From Ectocarpus siliculosus (lineage: Eukaryota; Sar; Phaeophyceae; Ectocarpales; Ectocarpaceae): a DNA stretch of 64,000 nt. The DNA is taken from assembly GCA_000310025.1 (NCBI GenBank), contig FN649728.1, forward strand, positions 3,721,965 to 3,785,964, in the 5' to 3' direction. Below, in pieces: positions 45,851 to 57,805 of this stretch (the first letter of the stretch is position 1; each line of letters opens with the position of its first letter). Under the pieces are notes generated by a model. It ran no database searches. It was not told the origin of the DNA and saw nothing but the letters and a program-made list of their open reading frames with translations. Made by a program: the position numbers and the translations under genes.

Positions 45851-48424
45851 TCACGCATCCCCTGCGCGGCATTTCTCGAGCAGACCCTGGCATGCGTCGT
45901 CCAAAAGGTCCAGCACGGTCTCGAAACCCTGGGTTTTGATGCGATGAGATGCGATGTTGACACACTTGTCTTCAGTTTCCAACACCATTCTACACCGTAC
46001 AGAGCACAGCAGTAGTTTGAATAGTGACTATATGTATGTTCGTCCCATACAAAAAAAAACACGAGATCCTGTGCGAAATTCCTGCGGAACCTGGGCTGAT
46101 CCATAAAACATGCTTACCGAACGGTGTGTAGACTTGCGGCGCCACAATAGATGGGAGGAACACACACACGCAGCAGCCGAGGTATTACTGGAGGAAGAGA
46201 AACACAGGCGTCCTTTGTTCTTCCTTCCCATCTTTCCCCTTGCAGTGCTTGCCTTCAAACCCTATATACTACGTTCAGCAGTCCCTTCCCTCTTTCGTCA
46301 TTACTGGATGCTGTGTACGTCACGTAAAAATTGCAAGAATGCCATTTTCGGAGACATTTGAACCCACCCACAACAGTCAGAAGACCATGAGGATCTAAAT
46401 TGAACACCGGGGCAACGTGCGATAATCGTGGATAACGCAGCGCCGGGCCAGGTCCTTTGAAACGTTCACGAGAAGAGAAGCGATCAAACGCAGAGTAGTT
46501 CGACGTGAACACAACGCAAGCCCATTGCCAAAGCATTCATAAAATGCGTGAGAGGCGTGCCACCCGGTGATCTGTTCTGCGTATTTCCTTTCTGATTGAA
46601 AAGGAGCGCACGATCGTGACAAAAGAAGGCAATGCTGTGCAGGCTTTCCCTCGCAACGGGTTCAACAACAGTTGGGTAGCGAGAGCAACAGAAGCAGCAC
46701 GGGCACCAGCACCAACGAAACATTTCCTCGCACAAGTGTACTTAATTATTCACCCCCGCATACACCAGCACTCTTGCCGACCTGAGGTCCGCCGTAGTAT
46801 GGGTCCGGGACGCTCTTCACGTCGCCGCTCGACCTGCAGTAGGAAGTCATCGTCCGCAGCTTCGAGATCGCCTCCTGGCTCTTGCCCCAGTGCTCGGCAG
46901 CAGTTGACATCGCCTTGGTGTTCGCCGCGTCCTATTTTCGCGAGGATTGGGAACGGGGGGAGAGTTTGCGGATAATACGGAGGGCGGATCGGTTTTCTAC
47001 GAGGGAGAGTTTCAGAGCACCTCGGGGGGTCAAAGCCTACCCCCCCCTCGTCCTACTGCTGATAAGTGGAGATCGTCTGCCAACGTTAAGAAGAGCGCCG
47101 TCATGGCATGCAACGAGGACAGGGAGGAACCAGTAGAGTACAGATGGAAGTGGGGGGTCGAGGAGCATGCAGTAATGGAACGGTACACATATCTCGGAGT
47201 ATAGATCGCAAAAGACTGCTCGTTGAATGCACACATGTCCAAGCGGAACAGGGCAAAGCACGAGCAGGAAAGCTGCACCCAATACTCGCAAACCGGCACC
47301 TCGATAAACGCATCAAATTGACAGTTTTGAAGATCGCAATCGTACCGCCGCTAGAGTACACCGGAGAAGTATGCGAAGGAAATAAGATGGTTATCAAAGA
47401 GCTCGAGGCGACGCAGATGACAGCAGCGAAAATCATCCTAGGATGCTCCAAGTCCACAAGTAATGCAGCGGTCAGGGCAGATCTGGGGATCCAATCCCTA
47501 CGATTGGGAAGAGATGCAGGGAAGCTACCGCATGTGCGAAATGGGAGAGGAGACGTTGCCGAGAATAGCTTGGGAGGCGAAGTGGGCAAACAACAAGAGG
47601 GGTAGACAACCCACGGAGTGGGTCAAAGTTGTAGATGACGCGTGGAAGGAGTTCGGAATTGACGAAGGTGATACGCTGGAAGAGGAAGGTCTAGAAGGGT
47701 CCAAGGAGAAGATATCTGTTGCTTTTGCCGAGAGAGAAGGAACAGGATTTATCCAAAGAAACAAGGATAAGGAGGGTCTAGATGTGTACGGAATGTTGAA
47801 CAGCTACTCAACCATCCTCGACGCCGGCTGGCACTCTGCCGTAGCAGACCTACTTCGCGGCTTAAACATGGACGTACATGCACTATTCGCAACACAACAA
47901 GCGATGCTCTCCCTTAAACACCTGGCTCGTGTGGCATGAACGCTCCAAGATTCCCCCCCCATTCATCTTTCGATACAGCCCGGATAGGTCGAGCTTCTCG
48001 TCAAATTTGTCCACAACAACAAAAAAACGGAGCGAACGGGGTTCCACCCTGTTCTGAGTCTCAGCCAAGTCCAACCTGCCTCATATTGCCGTCGTTTTCA
48101 GATCTTCGGAACACGAACACACCTATTTCCATAATAGCTTACTTTCACCAGAGCTATCTCCTAGGAACCATACATAGGCAACAATACGTACAACAATTCT
48201 AATCCCCCTTCCCCTTCCCTGGCTCTCACCATACCCACGACGAGGTCGAACTTGTCGAAATCACCCGGCGTCAGAGGCCGCGAGGCCCCGCTCAGCATCA
48301 CCCCTCTCTTTGCCGCGGCAGCTGTCATTCGAGCATCCGGGGAATCCCCTGTGTGATAGCTCTCTCCGCCCTCTTTGTACCTTTCAAGTGCGAGAAGGGT
48401 TGATGGACGCAAAGTCAACGCAAC

Positions 48425-48475
<51 letters not shown>

Positions 48476-49009
48476 GTTCGCGGTTTGCGACACGTAAGAC
48501 GTCTTCTCGCCATCATGGCGTTGTTCGGATACGAGAGCCTCCTGGCCATGCATGGCGGGAGCGGATGGATGATAGCGGGCACACACTATGTGGACCACCA
48601 TCCTCACGGCTTTACAGAATACAGCAAACCACCAGTCGCTGGCTGTTACAGCACCATCGCTGTTGCGCGACACGCTCTGCCGCTTCTACCCGTTCCCCCT
48701 TCACCAGCCTGGGGTGCCCGCTGCTGCCCTACGGGTTTGAATGCTAGTGCTTAATGTCGCTACATGACGAGTACGGGATAAGCACACACAGCAGTGCCCT
48801 CGAGGTTTACTGGTGCCCCCCCGATCACCTTCACCCGCTCACCAGCTTGGATTTCCTCCTCCGGTCCCGCACGAGTCGATTTCGAACTTGTCTGCGTCTC
48901 CTGCCTTGGAGGTCACCTGTTTGAAAACAGCTTCGGCCGTAGGGCTTCTACAAATGTTTCCGAGGCAAACGAAAAGGACCCGCGTCTTGCTGCCTTCTCC
49001 CGCCATCAT
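45851..49009 (-). CDS. Low-molecular-weight protein tyrosine phosphatase
   Basis: Four exons, all in phase: 49009-48843, 48380-48230, 46931-46782, 45928-45851 (stop TGA), giving 181 residues against about 155-160 in the family. The signature P-loop is VCLGNICRS (nucleophile Cys15, Arg21), near the N-terminus as in all LMW-PTPs. The second exon carries GGESYHTGDSPDARM and FDKFDLVVGM, and the third AAEHWGK and the general-acid loop VPDPYYGG (Asp149, Tyr151-Tyr152). The last exon is GFETVLDLLDDACQGLL. The enzyme dephosphorylates phosphotyrosine on small cytosolic substrates. The start used is the first ATG in frame. The open frame extends upstream to about 49189 with an Arg/Ala/Ser-rich stretch that could be a transit peptide if an upstream exon supplies an ATG. 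Intron 2 holds a non-LTR retrotransposon fragment on the other strand. Confidence 0.93.
47040..47940 (+). mobile_element. Non-LTR retrotransposon remnant (reverse transcriptase end)
   Basis: Broken frames read KWRSSANVKKSAVMAC, ERYTYLGV, then after frame breaks GKLHPILANRHLDKRIKLTV, ATQMTAAKIILGCSKSTSNA and a long C-terminal stretch (AWEAKWANNKRGRQPTEWVK). This is the usual order at the end of a LINE-type reverse transcriptase: catalytic end, thumb, then a poorly conserved tail. Several stops and frameshifts show it is dead. It lies antisense in the second intron of the phosphatase gene, and a related copy is at 58850-59950. Confidence 0.8.
48427..48474. repeat. (CTG)16 microsatellite
   Basis: Sixteen perfect CTG units. 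On the phosphatase gene's strand these are (CAG)16, ending about 45 bases before the acceptor of exon 48380-48230, within the intron. A poly-Ala frame across it is an artefact. Confidence 0.95.
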
Positions 49010-49289
49010 CAGCGACGTTGGCCGTTTCCCAGCGTTGACAGGCGGGATACTCGCGGTGGCGGCGGCCCGGGCAAATGTGGGGGTGCTCCTACGAAGAAAA
49101 GCACGGAGGGGTGCCGGTCCTCCTTTGGCAAGCAAGGGGTGGGCACGTGGAGATGCAGTACGTTCGTGAGGTACAACTTGTACCTATATTTATTACTGCA
49201 AGCGGGGCGGTGGTTGGTTGGTACCCCGTCATTTTAAGAGAACGAGACCTGCTGTTCGAATTGCGTTGGAAAATATCAAGGGTTTACTC

Positions 49290-49590
49290 GGGAATGGTTT
49301 TTTCGGCGGACAGGTTTTCGGCGGTATTGCCATGCGGCGGTAATTGTTTTGGCGGCAGGCGGTAATACGATTTTCGGCCGTAACACTTCGGCGGAGGCGG
49401 TAAAACAGAATTTTGGCGATTTTGTTTCGGCGGTAACGCCATACGGCGGTGATAGTTTGGGCGGTAGGCGGTAGAAGGGAATGTTGGCGGTAATTTTTCG
49501 ACGGTAACGACATACGGCGGAAAATGTTGGCGGTAAGCGGTAACTCGTTTTTCGGCGGTAACGCTTTTGGAGGAGGCGGAAAAAACAAAA
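49290..49590. repeat. Degenerate GGCGGTAA-rich repeat region
   Basis: The word gcggta recurs roughly every 15-35 bases with spacers such as acgccatacggcggt and atgttggcggtaa. The adjacent 49664-49710 contains the inverted end-motif found also at 14.2 and 14.8 kb, and 49736-49790 (gggaccgcccaccacggcgg) resembles 60822-60842. This suggests one repeat family with an internal GGCGGTA array. Confidence 0.7.
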
Positions 49591-50530
49591 AACTATATGC
49601 TGTCTGGGAAATCGTAGACATACGGGTACTTTCTGACGCTATGAAATCATTGCTAATCTGTCTCAGACTCTTTCTATGATAGAGATGGATTCGTTGTGTC
49701 ATATTAAGAAAAAAAAAAAAAAACGGCGTATTACCGGGACCGCCCACCACGGCGGTGATTTCATGGCGGAAAAATTACCGAGTAAACCCTTATACCCTGC
49801 GGCAAACAACGCATGGGACGACAAAACGCGAACAGGTCCTTCTTACTACAGTGCATCTCACTTGGGCACAGCAGTGACAGCTGCGACAGCCTATATGGCT
49901 GTGACAGCAGTTTTGCTGTTGTCTACAACAGGGTACGCACCGCCGCCTGCGCGCCGGGCATAAGATACGACAATAAACACAACTTTTGTGCGGCAAGTGC
50001 GACCGAGGTGTTCTTCACGCCGTAGCTGTATGCCTTCTGCAATGAAAGCCCAACAATGCGACCCTGCAGCAGGCGCGAGGATGTACCCGCCAACGTATGC
50101 AAACACAACGAAAACACGTACCAACAGCGTTCGTTGCACATCAGAGATGACGAAAGAAGCGTGCATGATACAACCTCTCTCACCAAGCCGGGGAGCAACA
50201 AATGCGCTGCAGAAACGCGACGCTAGGGCGGACAAAACTAAGAAGCTTGTGAGAGCCCTTCCTGGTGCTACTGCTTGGACCATCGAGATCGTCGCTCGCC
50301 TCTTGTGCTGGCTGTGCTGATGTGGTCTTGGTCTGCTGCTCAAGTGTGCGGCGGAACCAGGCTTGCGACGTCATGGAAGGGGGTACGCGGCTGCGGCACT
50401 GCTGGGCGGGGATGGGGGGTTCCGCCAAAGGGATTTCTGAAGCTTCAGTCTCATCTTCTTTCAGTATCCGTGGAACTTTTATTCGCATAGCCCACCCCTT
50501 GCCCGACCCTGTCTCAAATGCCGATCTCGA
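49591..50530. other. No gene recognised
   Basis: The stretch includes the inverted copy of the 14-kb end-motif (49664-49710) with a 15-base A run. I see no supported exon. Confidence 0.4.
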
Positions 50531-53500
50531 GCTACAGTGTAAATCTCGTGGCGCCCAAAGTATGGTTCGGTAGGCAATCGCAAACTATTACCCCTCCCCA
50601 AGTTTCAGCAGCTTTCACCTGCTGTGGCCGACACGACTCGGCCTGGACTGCTGTTCCTTGTCTGTGTCGCCATGGGAACGGCCGCTTGAACAGCGAAAGA
50701 GGATCCTGCGTGCTGCGCGCCACAACTTTTTTTTTGTTGTGATTTTCTTCGTAAGTGACCATGCGGCTGTTGTTGCTGAATTGCTTCATTCAGTCTCTGT
50801 CGCTTTGGGCTGCACGCGTTGCTCGCGTAGGCGTTGCTCGCGTAGTAGGCGATGCGCGTCACTTACGTTTCGCCTGTTGCAACAGCAGCAGCAACAACAA
50901 CAACAACAGTTTGATGAAGAGACAGACAACAGCAGCAGGCCTTTCCTTTCTGTTGCTGCATATTATGCATGGGTGGTATGCATCGCACAGTATAAGCGGC
51001 AAATGCATGTGGTGTGGAATACATCGTATAATAAGCGTGTTGCCTTTTTGGAGTCACTGCGTAGAAGTCAGTCGTAACTTGAGCCATAAATAAATATATA
51101 AAAAGAAAGGTAGATGGCAGCACAACAATCTTATTTATTTACAACAGCAGGGAGGTGTGTGGCAACGGACAGTTCCCTCCTTCGTGCAGCGGTGCACATC
51201 TATCGCGGACGGACTTGATACTACTTACTGTAGTAGTTCGTCCATGTACAGCAGTGGTCATGTTCTTTTTTGTTCTCACTTCGTCACAGGAGATGAAAGT
51301 CCCCACTGTTCTTTGGTTGGTTGTTGTTGTGTTGCTGAGCCCACATCGGATACCGCCGTCCGTTACACATACATACATGTCTGACACCCTGCGGTGGGCC
51401 AAGGGGGCGAGAGTGAGTGGGTGTCTTTTCGAGAGTGGATCCCTTGTCTGCTCTCCGCTCTTCTCTTTGTTATTTACCTACAGTATGTACCTGTCTCTCT
51501 CTCGCCTTTCGCCGGTTGGTGGGTCCCAACAACATCGAACTACGTCAACCGCAGGTGGTTTCGCTTCTTGCTCAGTAAGAGCCCACCCGTGCACCCGGCT
51601 GTTGCATGTGAGGCGATGTGCGCTACCTGTTTATGTCCAGCGATGGACTTGGGCCCTGCCTAATACTGGCCATGCAGTGCTAAGTGACATCTTCCAACGG
51701 CCCAGAGCGAGCAACGAACAGGTTGGGTTTTCTATGCTTCTTTTGCCTCCTCCCCCAAGCCTGTGTCGCGCCTGGCTTACTTACTTGTTGTTGTCTTGAT
51801 CTTTTTCGTTTTTCATGCTTTGTTTTTTGGGGGCTACAGTGCAAACCTCGTGGCGCCTCGAGTATGGTTCGGTAGGGAATCACAAACAAACCATGACCCC
51901 TCCCCGAGTTTGAGCAGCTTGCCCCTCCTGTGGCCGACACGACTCGGCCTTGACTGTACCTTGTCTGTTTCGCCATGGGAACGGACGGGCGGTTGAACAG
52001 CGAAAGAGGGTCCTGCGTGCTGCGCGCCACAACTTTTTTTTTTGTCGTTTGTGATTTTCTTCCTGAGTGAACGTTGTACACATATACATGTCATGCGGTT
52101 GTTGCTGTTATGCTCGGAATATGCTGTAAAGGTCGTAAGGTTATCGTCCCTGCGCTTGGGCTGCACGCTGTGCTCGTGCAGGAGACGCGCTTTCCTCAAT
52201 TTTTCTCTGTGCCGATATCCATGAAGAAAAACAACGGCAGCACGTGGTTGAAGATACAGACAACAACCGACGGTCCGTCTTCGTTTTTTTGTTATTTTCT
52301 TGCTGCATATTATATATGCATGGGTGATAAAGCATCGTAAGTAAGCGTGATGCTGCCTTACCTTATGCTGCGTAGTAGTCGTAATTTGAGCGATAAGGGG
52401 TAGTGTAGATGGCAGCACAATCTTTTTTGCGTAGTGAGGTTTGACAACTGGTCGTTCGTGTAGCGGTGCGCGTCTATCGCGACGGCAACCGTGTTGAGAT
52501 AATAGTAGTTCGTCTGTAGTGCGTCTAGTCGTCATGTTCTTTTTTGTTGTAACTTCATGCTTCATACCACAAATAAATGATGATCGAGAGTCTCCACAAT
52601 TCGGAAACGGCGACAATATTTGTTATGTTTGTTGCTGCTGAGCGCACATCCGATGTCGCCGTTCGTTACAGCCTGCGGTGGGCCACAGGGACGAGAGTGA
52701 GTGTCTTCTCGAGAGCAAATTAATGCCTTCTCGACGCTCTCTTCTTTTGGTCTACAGTAGTAGTACCTGTCGCTCTCTCTCGCCTATCTATCTCGCCGTT
52801 GGGGTCCCAACAACATCGAACGTCAACCGCAATCGTTTTGCTTCTTGCTGAGTAAGAGGCTACCCGTGTACCCGGCTGCTTCATGTGAGGCGTTAGGCGC
52901 TGCCTCTTTACTTGAAGCAATGGGCATGGCCCCTTCTGTTTGCTGCATGTAGCGCTATGTGACAGTTTTCAGCGGTTCAGAGCGGCGACGGTGGCTTTTC
53001 TATGCTCTCTTTTACCACCTCCCTGAAGCCTGTCGCGTCTGGCTCACTTGTCTTTGTTCTCCCTTCTTTCTATTTTTATTTTTCATGCTTTGCTTTTTGG
53101 GGTCCGCCGGTCACCCACCCACCCATTAGTTCGGTTTTAGTTTTGTTACTTGCCATGTCTGTGACTGGGCCCCGCAAGTTTCGCAATTAATTCTGAAGCT
53201 TTTCTGAAGTTAATTGAAACAGTCTCATCGTTCGATATCCGTTCGGTGTGGAATCGTAAATCATGACCCGTCCCCGAGTTTGAGCAGCTTCCGCCTCCTA
53301 TGGCCGGCAAGAGTCGGCCTTCACTGTACCTTGTCTGTTTCGCCGTGGGAACGGCCGGTTGAACAGCGAAAGAGGGTCCTGCGTGCTGCGCGCCATAACC
53401 GTTTTTTTTCGCGTTTGTTTGTGATTTTCTTCGTGAGTGGCCGTTGTACACTACATTGCTGCTGTACACATACATACATGCGGTTCCTGCAGTATATACT

Positions 53501-54500
53501 CGGAATGTGCTGCAAAGAAAGGTCGTAAGGTTATCGTCTCTGTTGTTTTAAGCTGCACGCGTTGCTCGCGTAGGCGATGCACTTCTCCTTCCTTTTTCCA
53601 GTGTCGTTACCTATCAAGAGCAACGGCAGCACAGTTGAAGAGACAAACAACAACAGACGGTCCGCCTTCGTTTTTTTCGTTTTGCTGCATGCATCGATGG
53701 GTGGTATATGCATGCATCGGTATAAGCGTGTTGCTGCCTTACCTTGAGTCTGCTGCGTAGTACTAATTTGAGCGATAAGGTATTGTAGATGGCAGCACAA
53801 TCTTATTTACTACGTAGTGAGGTATGATAACCAGCAGTCGTTCGTGCAGCGGCGCGCATCTATCGCGGACGGCAAGCGTATTGAGATAATAGTTCGTCCG
53901 TGGTGCTATATAGCCATGGTCTCTTTAGTTCTCACTTCCTACAACAAGATAGTCCACAGCAGTTCGCACATGGCGACTATATTTTGTTTGTTGTGTTTGT
54001 TTGTTGTTGCTGAGCCGACATCGGATATCACCGTTCGATACACAATGTGACATCATGTCTGACAGCCTGCGGTGAGCCACTGGGACGAGAGTGAGTGTCT
54101 TCTCGAGAGTTAATGCCTTATTTTCTCTCCGCTCTCTAAGACTTCTTCTAGTCTACCACTCTCTCTCTCTCTCGCCTTTCGCCGGTGGGGTCCCAACAAC
54201 ATCGAACGTCAACCAACCGCAGTCGTTTTGCTTCTTGCTGTGTAAGAGGCTACCCGCCATCCGGCTGCTGCATGAGAAGCGATGGGCGTTATGCCAAGCA
54301 ATGGACTTGGCCCCTACCTAACGTTTGCGCATATGCAGTGCTATGTGAGATTTTCCAGCGGTCCAGAGCGAGCGGCGACCGTGGCTTTTCTATGCTCTCT
54401 TTTGCCCCCTCCCTGAAGGCTGTCGCGCCTGGCTCTGTTGTTCTCGCTTCTTTCTTTCTTATATTTTTCATGCTTTGTTTTTTGGGGTCCCCCGGTTCCC
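50531..54500. repeat. Tandem array of three 1.3-1.4-kb units
   Basis: Units start near 50531, 51833 and about 53210. Each contains, in order, gttcggt, ccatgggaacgg or its variant, cagcgaaagaggatcctgcg or its variant, gcgtgctgcgcgcca, a T run, tctatcgcg, ctgcggtg, gggtcccaacaacatcgaac or its variant, and a pyrimidine-rich end near tttttttggggt. The units have diverged by many small indels. No frame is conserved across all three, so I call it a non-coding satellite-like array and not a gene family. Confidence 0.85.
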
Positions 54501-57500
54501 CTGTGTGCTCATTGGGCGTCTTCTTGGTGTGTGTCTACCTGATTGTTACCCGCTGAAAAAAATCGAAAGCTTCAGACACGCAACGCGACGATACTCGTCG
54601 AGTTACCCTACACAATAATAACAAAAAATTGTTTGCATATCTCCCTTTGGATTCCACCGCATCTGGCGCATGGCCCAGTGTGGCCACATGTCACGTTTTC
54701 TAAATGTGTGTGGCAGCCGCACGGGCTGCTGTGTGTGGTTGTCGATCAGGATGATGGACAACGCTCTGTGAGAAAAGCAGACAAGCGGACGGATCCGAAA
54801 TGAAAAGCGTTAAGGAGTGTATGGCAACCGTAGGTGCTTAGCCACAAGAAATGCAAGCACGCGGTGTTGTTCTGTTGTACTACTGCTTGCTGTCGTCGTT
54901 ACGTAAATCTCGCGTTCTTGGGATCTTGGAATTCGGTGAAATTGCATGGCAGTCCCGCCTCCGGCGATTGGCTGGAGACGAGCTTTATTATCTACTGGGG
55001 TGACTGGGTGCAGGTAGTAGGTGTAACGGTTCTGAGATCACCCACGTTGTTGCAGCACAGCAACGTGAAGTTACAATTCCACCCGTCTTGCGAGATGTGT
55101 AAGTAAGGCCAAGGGTGTACCCCAGGCCCCCCGCATCAAATCGGGCAACATTCGTGTATTTTTTTCGCACAAGTCGCGCGGATGAACGGATAAACCTGCT
55201 GAGACTGCTGTAGTCTCTACAATACAATTTGTATGGAGAAAAAATATTCTTCAATTTCCACGTGAAACAACCATAGTCTGTGGACATCTACATCGATCCC
55301 TCACGCTGCTGTACCGTACTACGTACGGTACATGGCAACGATATTCCAATATCGTTATCTGTCAAAAGGGTAAAAATCGGGATGTTTTCGCAAACCAGCA
55401 CTCATGCCTGTATGTACAATCGTGCACCTTTCCGCGGCTACCTACCGCAAAGTATGAAGATCCAGCACTTTATTTACATGGTATTTTTTTTATTAGGCAA
55501 CGAATGAAATTAATTGGCTGTTTACTTTCTAAAAAACCGTATGTTGCATACTCAAAGTACTCTCAACCGCCGGTTGGTTACATCTGCGGCGGTAGGGTAC
55601 CACGCTGCTCCTGGCTGGAGGTCCGCGCGTCCGCCAGAATCAACCAGCAATCAATGGGACAGCGAAATGGTCAACGGGGGGATCACTAAGCTGCTCGAGT
55701 TGTGCCTTGCCGTGACGGAAAGGGAGCGGGGACCACCGTGGACTAGGGCGGGTATCGTCGCTACACATGTACGTCGAAACAATTACGCAGATCAGATCCC
55801 TCGGCTCGGCATTTGATGGCATTTGATGGCAAACGATGAACGTTAGACTATTACCCCGATGCGTTGGTGGCGTTCCGTTTCTGTTCAAGCGCTCTCGAAA
55901 GTTTTCTCGATACCTATGCAGACTTTATATGTAGTCTAAAATCGCGCTGGCTTTGTATGCCTATAGACGATATGGACAGAAATCACGTTCAAAGACACAC
56001 ATGAACCCGAGTACCAATTATTGCGGGCCGTTGCTAAGAAAGGACTATGTTGGTGCTTTTTCAGCCTTCCAATCAAGAGAGAACGGCAGTCACGTAGAGT
56101 TGCTATATAGCACGCCCCCTCGCAGTGCTACCGATACACAGAGAAGGAGCGAGCAGGCAAGAGGGAGAAATGGTGACCGATGGTAGGGTGGTAGACTACG
56201 GGTACCATCTAGTCCATTCCTATACACACAAGACGTGGTTTTGAGACAGGGAGAGCGTCAGCCAGAATAAACACTTCTTACTCGTGTGTTTTGTTTCGAG
56301 GTGGACAAAACACGCCGAAACTCCAGGTGCGGCAAGGGAATAGTGTTGGTTCGGTGTCGTACTTGACAAGTAGCTCGCGAATGTCGCAGCTCACCGATCT
56401 TGTACGGGAAGATGATATGTAGACTACGTGCAGATATTCGTATGTGTATGTGTCTATTCTCGATGGGGACAATAATACTGGTTGCTCAAGGGCACAATGT
56501 TGAGGTAGAGCAGCGTGCCAAAGCGACAGAGCAACAAGCAAACTACAGCAACAACTCAACGGCGGAACCTGTTTAGTCACGTCACGTATGTAGTCTATGC
56601 ATACTACTTGTATGCATTTCAAATATTCCAAGAATGTACTCCGGAGTATCTGCAGTAGGAAATGAACCTGGTAGACTAACATGTATATATGCTACCCAGG
56701 CCATGGTGTAGTATTATCGCACCGTAGTCTTCTACAAAGAAGGGAGCTTAGCGGCGTCCTGCTTCGCGGTCGCCGCTACGCTCGCAGTCTCTACGGCGAT
56801 GTCGAGTGTGCCGTCTAGTCTGGGCTTTTTATTTCAAATATTCCGAAAAATACGCCGGACTATCTACTACTAGTCTACAGCAGGAGCGAACCTGGAAGAC
56901 TAACATAGAAGACTACCCAGCCATGATGTAGAATCGCAACGTAGTCGTCTAAAAGGGCGCTTAGCGGCGTCCTATACGCTCGTAGTCTGTACGGCGATGT
57001 CAAGTGGGTAGTCTAGTCGATGCTCCGTGCCAAATTCAGCATTTTATTATTACGAGAAAATACTCCGGACGAACCTGGAAAGACTAAGATAGAAGACTAC
57101 CCAGCCACGGTGTAGAATCGCACCGTAGTCGTCTAGAAGGGCGCTTAGCGGCGTCCTGCTTCGCCGTCGCCGCTACGCTGGTAGTCTGTATTGCGATGTC
57201 AAGTGTGTTCGGGTTAAGTTTTTGGATGCAAGGAAAGTTGTGATCTCTTGTTCGACCATCGACGAGTTCAACCTGGTTGGCGAGCCATTGTTTTTTTCGG
57301 GCGGGTGAAATTTGCAGTGCTGTGTGTCCGGGGTGCACAACACCGCGGCCGCAAACCCCCCAGCTTTTCGTCCGGATCAAAAGAAAAGCACACTACAGCA
57401 GTAGGGCGCTTTGTCTCATGTCATGCGGAGACTTGGTTGCTTGGTTGTTGCGTGTGGCGAGGATGTTGTGTAGTCAGCTACAAAACGCGCCGGACCACGC

Positions 57501-57805
57501 CAACCCGGCTGTGTTAGTTGAGTCCTCGTAGATCTCGGACACGCGACCTTCTGCCCTCATTGGCGCTTTGCGACGGCCGCCCCGAGAGCAAGACGCCCAT
57601 GGGCAAGGAACTCGCGGCCCAGGGCTACTAGCAGGCTTGAATGTCGCGGCGAACGGAGGTCTAGGGGCGAAGAAACCGCGAAAAATGGGCTCTAGAGTCA
57701 CGAGCGAGCTAGGTTTGATTGCCATCCCTCCAACATCGTGAACCCTCAGCCCGGAGGAAATCCGTCTATAGATCTATCATACAGTCAACGCCCGCGTTTA
57801 AAAAA
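54501..57805. other. No gene recognised; contains triplicated repeat
   Basis: Apart from the tandem repeat at about 56630-57210, I see no supported gene. A plus-strand frame at 55514-55816 has a somewhat protein-like C-terminal half (WDSEMVNGGITKLLELCLAV) but no domain and no splice partner. Confidence 0.4.
56630..57210. repeat. About 0.2-kb repeat in three tandem copies
   Basis: The words gaacctgg, gactacccagccat, gggcgcttagcggcgtcct and tagtctgtacggcgatgtca recur three times, with starts near 56664, 56888 and 57071. Spacing is about 224 then 183 bases, so the copies differ by indels. Confidence 0.85.

Noticed and set aside
48161-48673. Poly-Ala/poly-Leu frames over the CTG repeat
   Set aside because: They are a translation of the microsatellite. 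The coding part of this stretch is only 48230-48380.
51155-51799. 214-codon plus-strand open frame in the 1.3-kb tandem array
   Set aside because: The frame is not kept in the other two units, so it is unlikely to be selected as protein.
54543-54803. Plus-strand 86-codon frame after the tandem array
   Set aside because: It has no domain, no splice support and ordinary composition for a chance frame.
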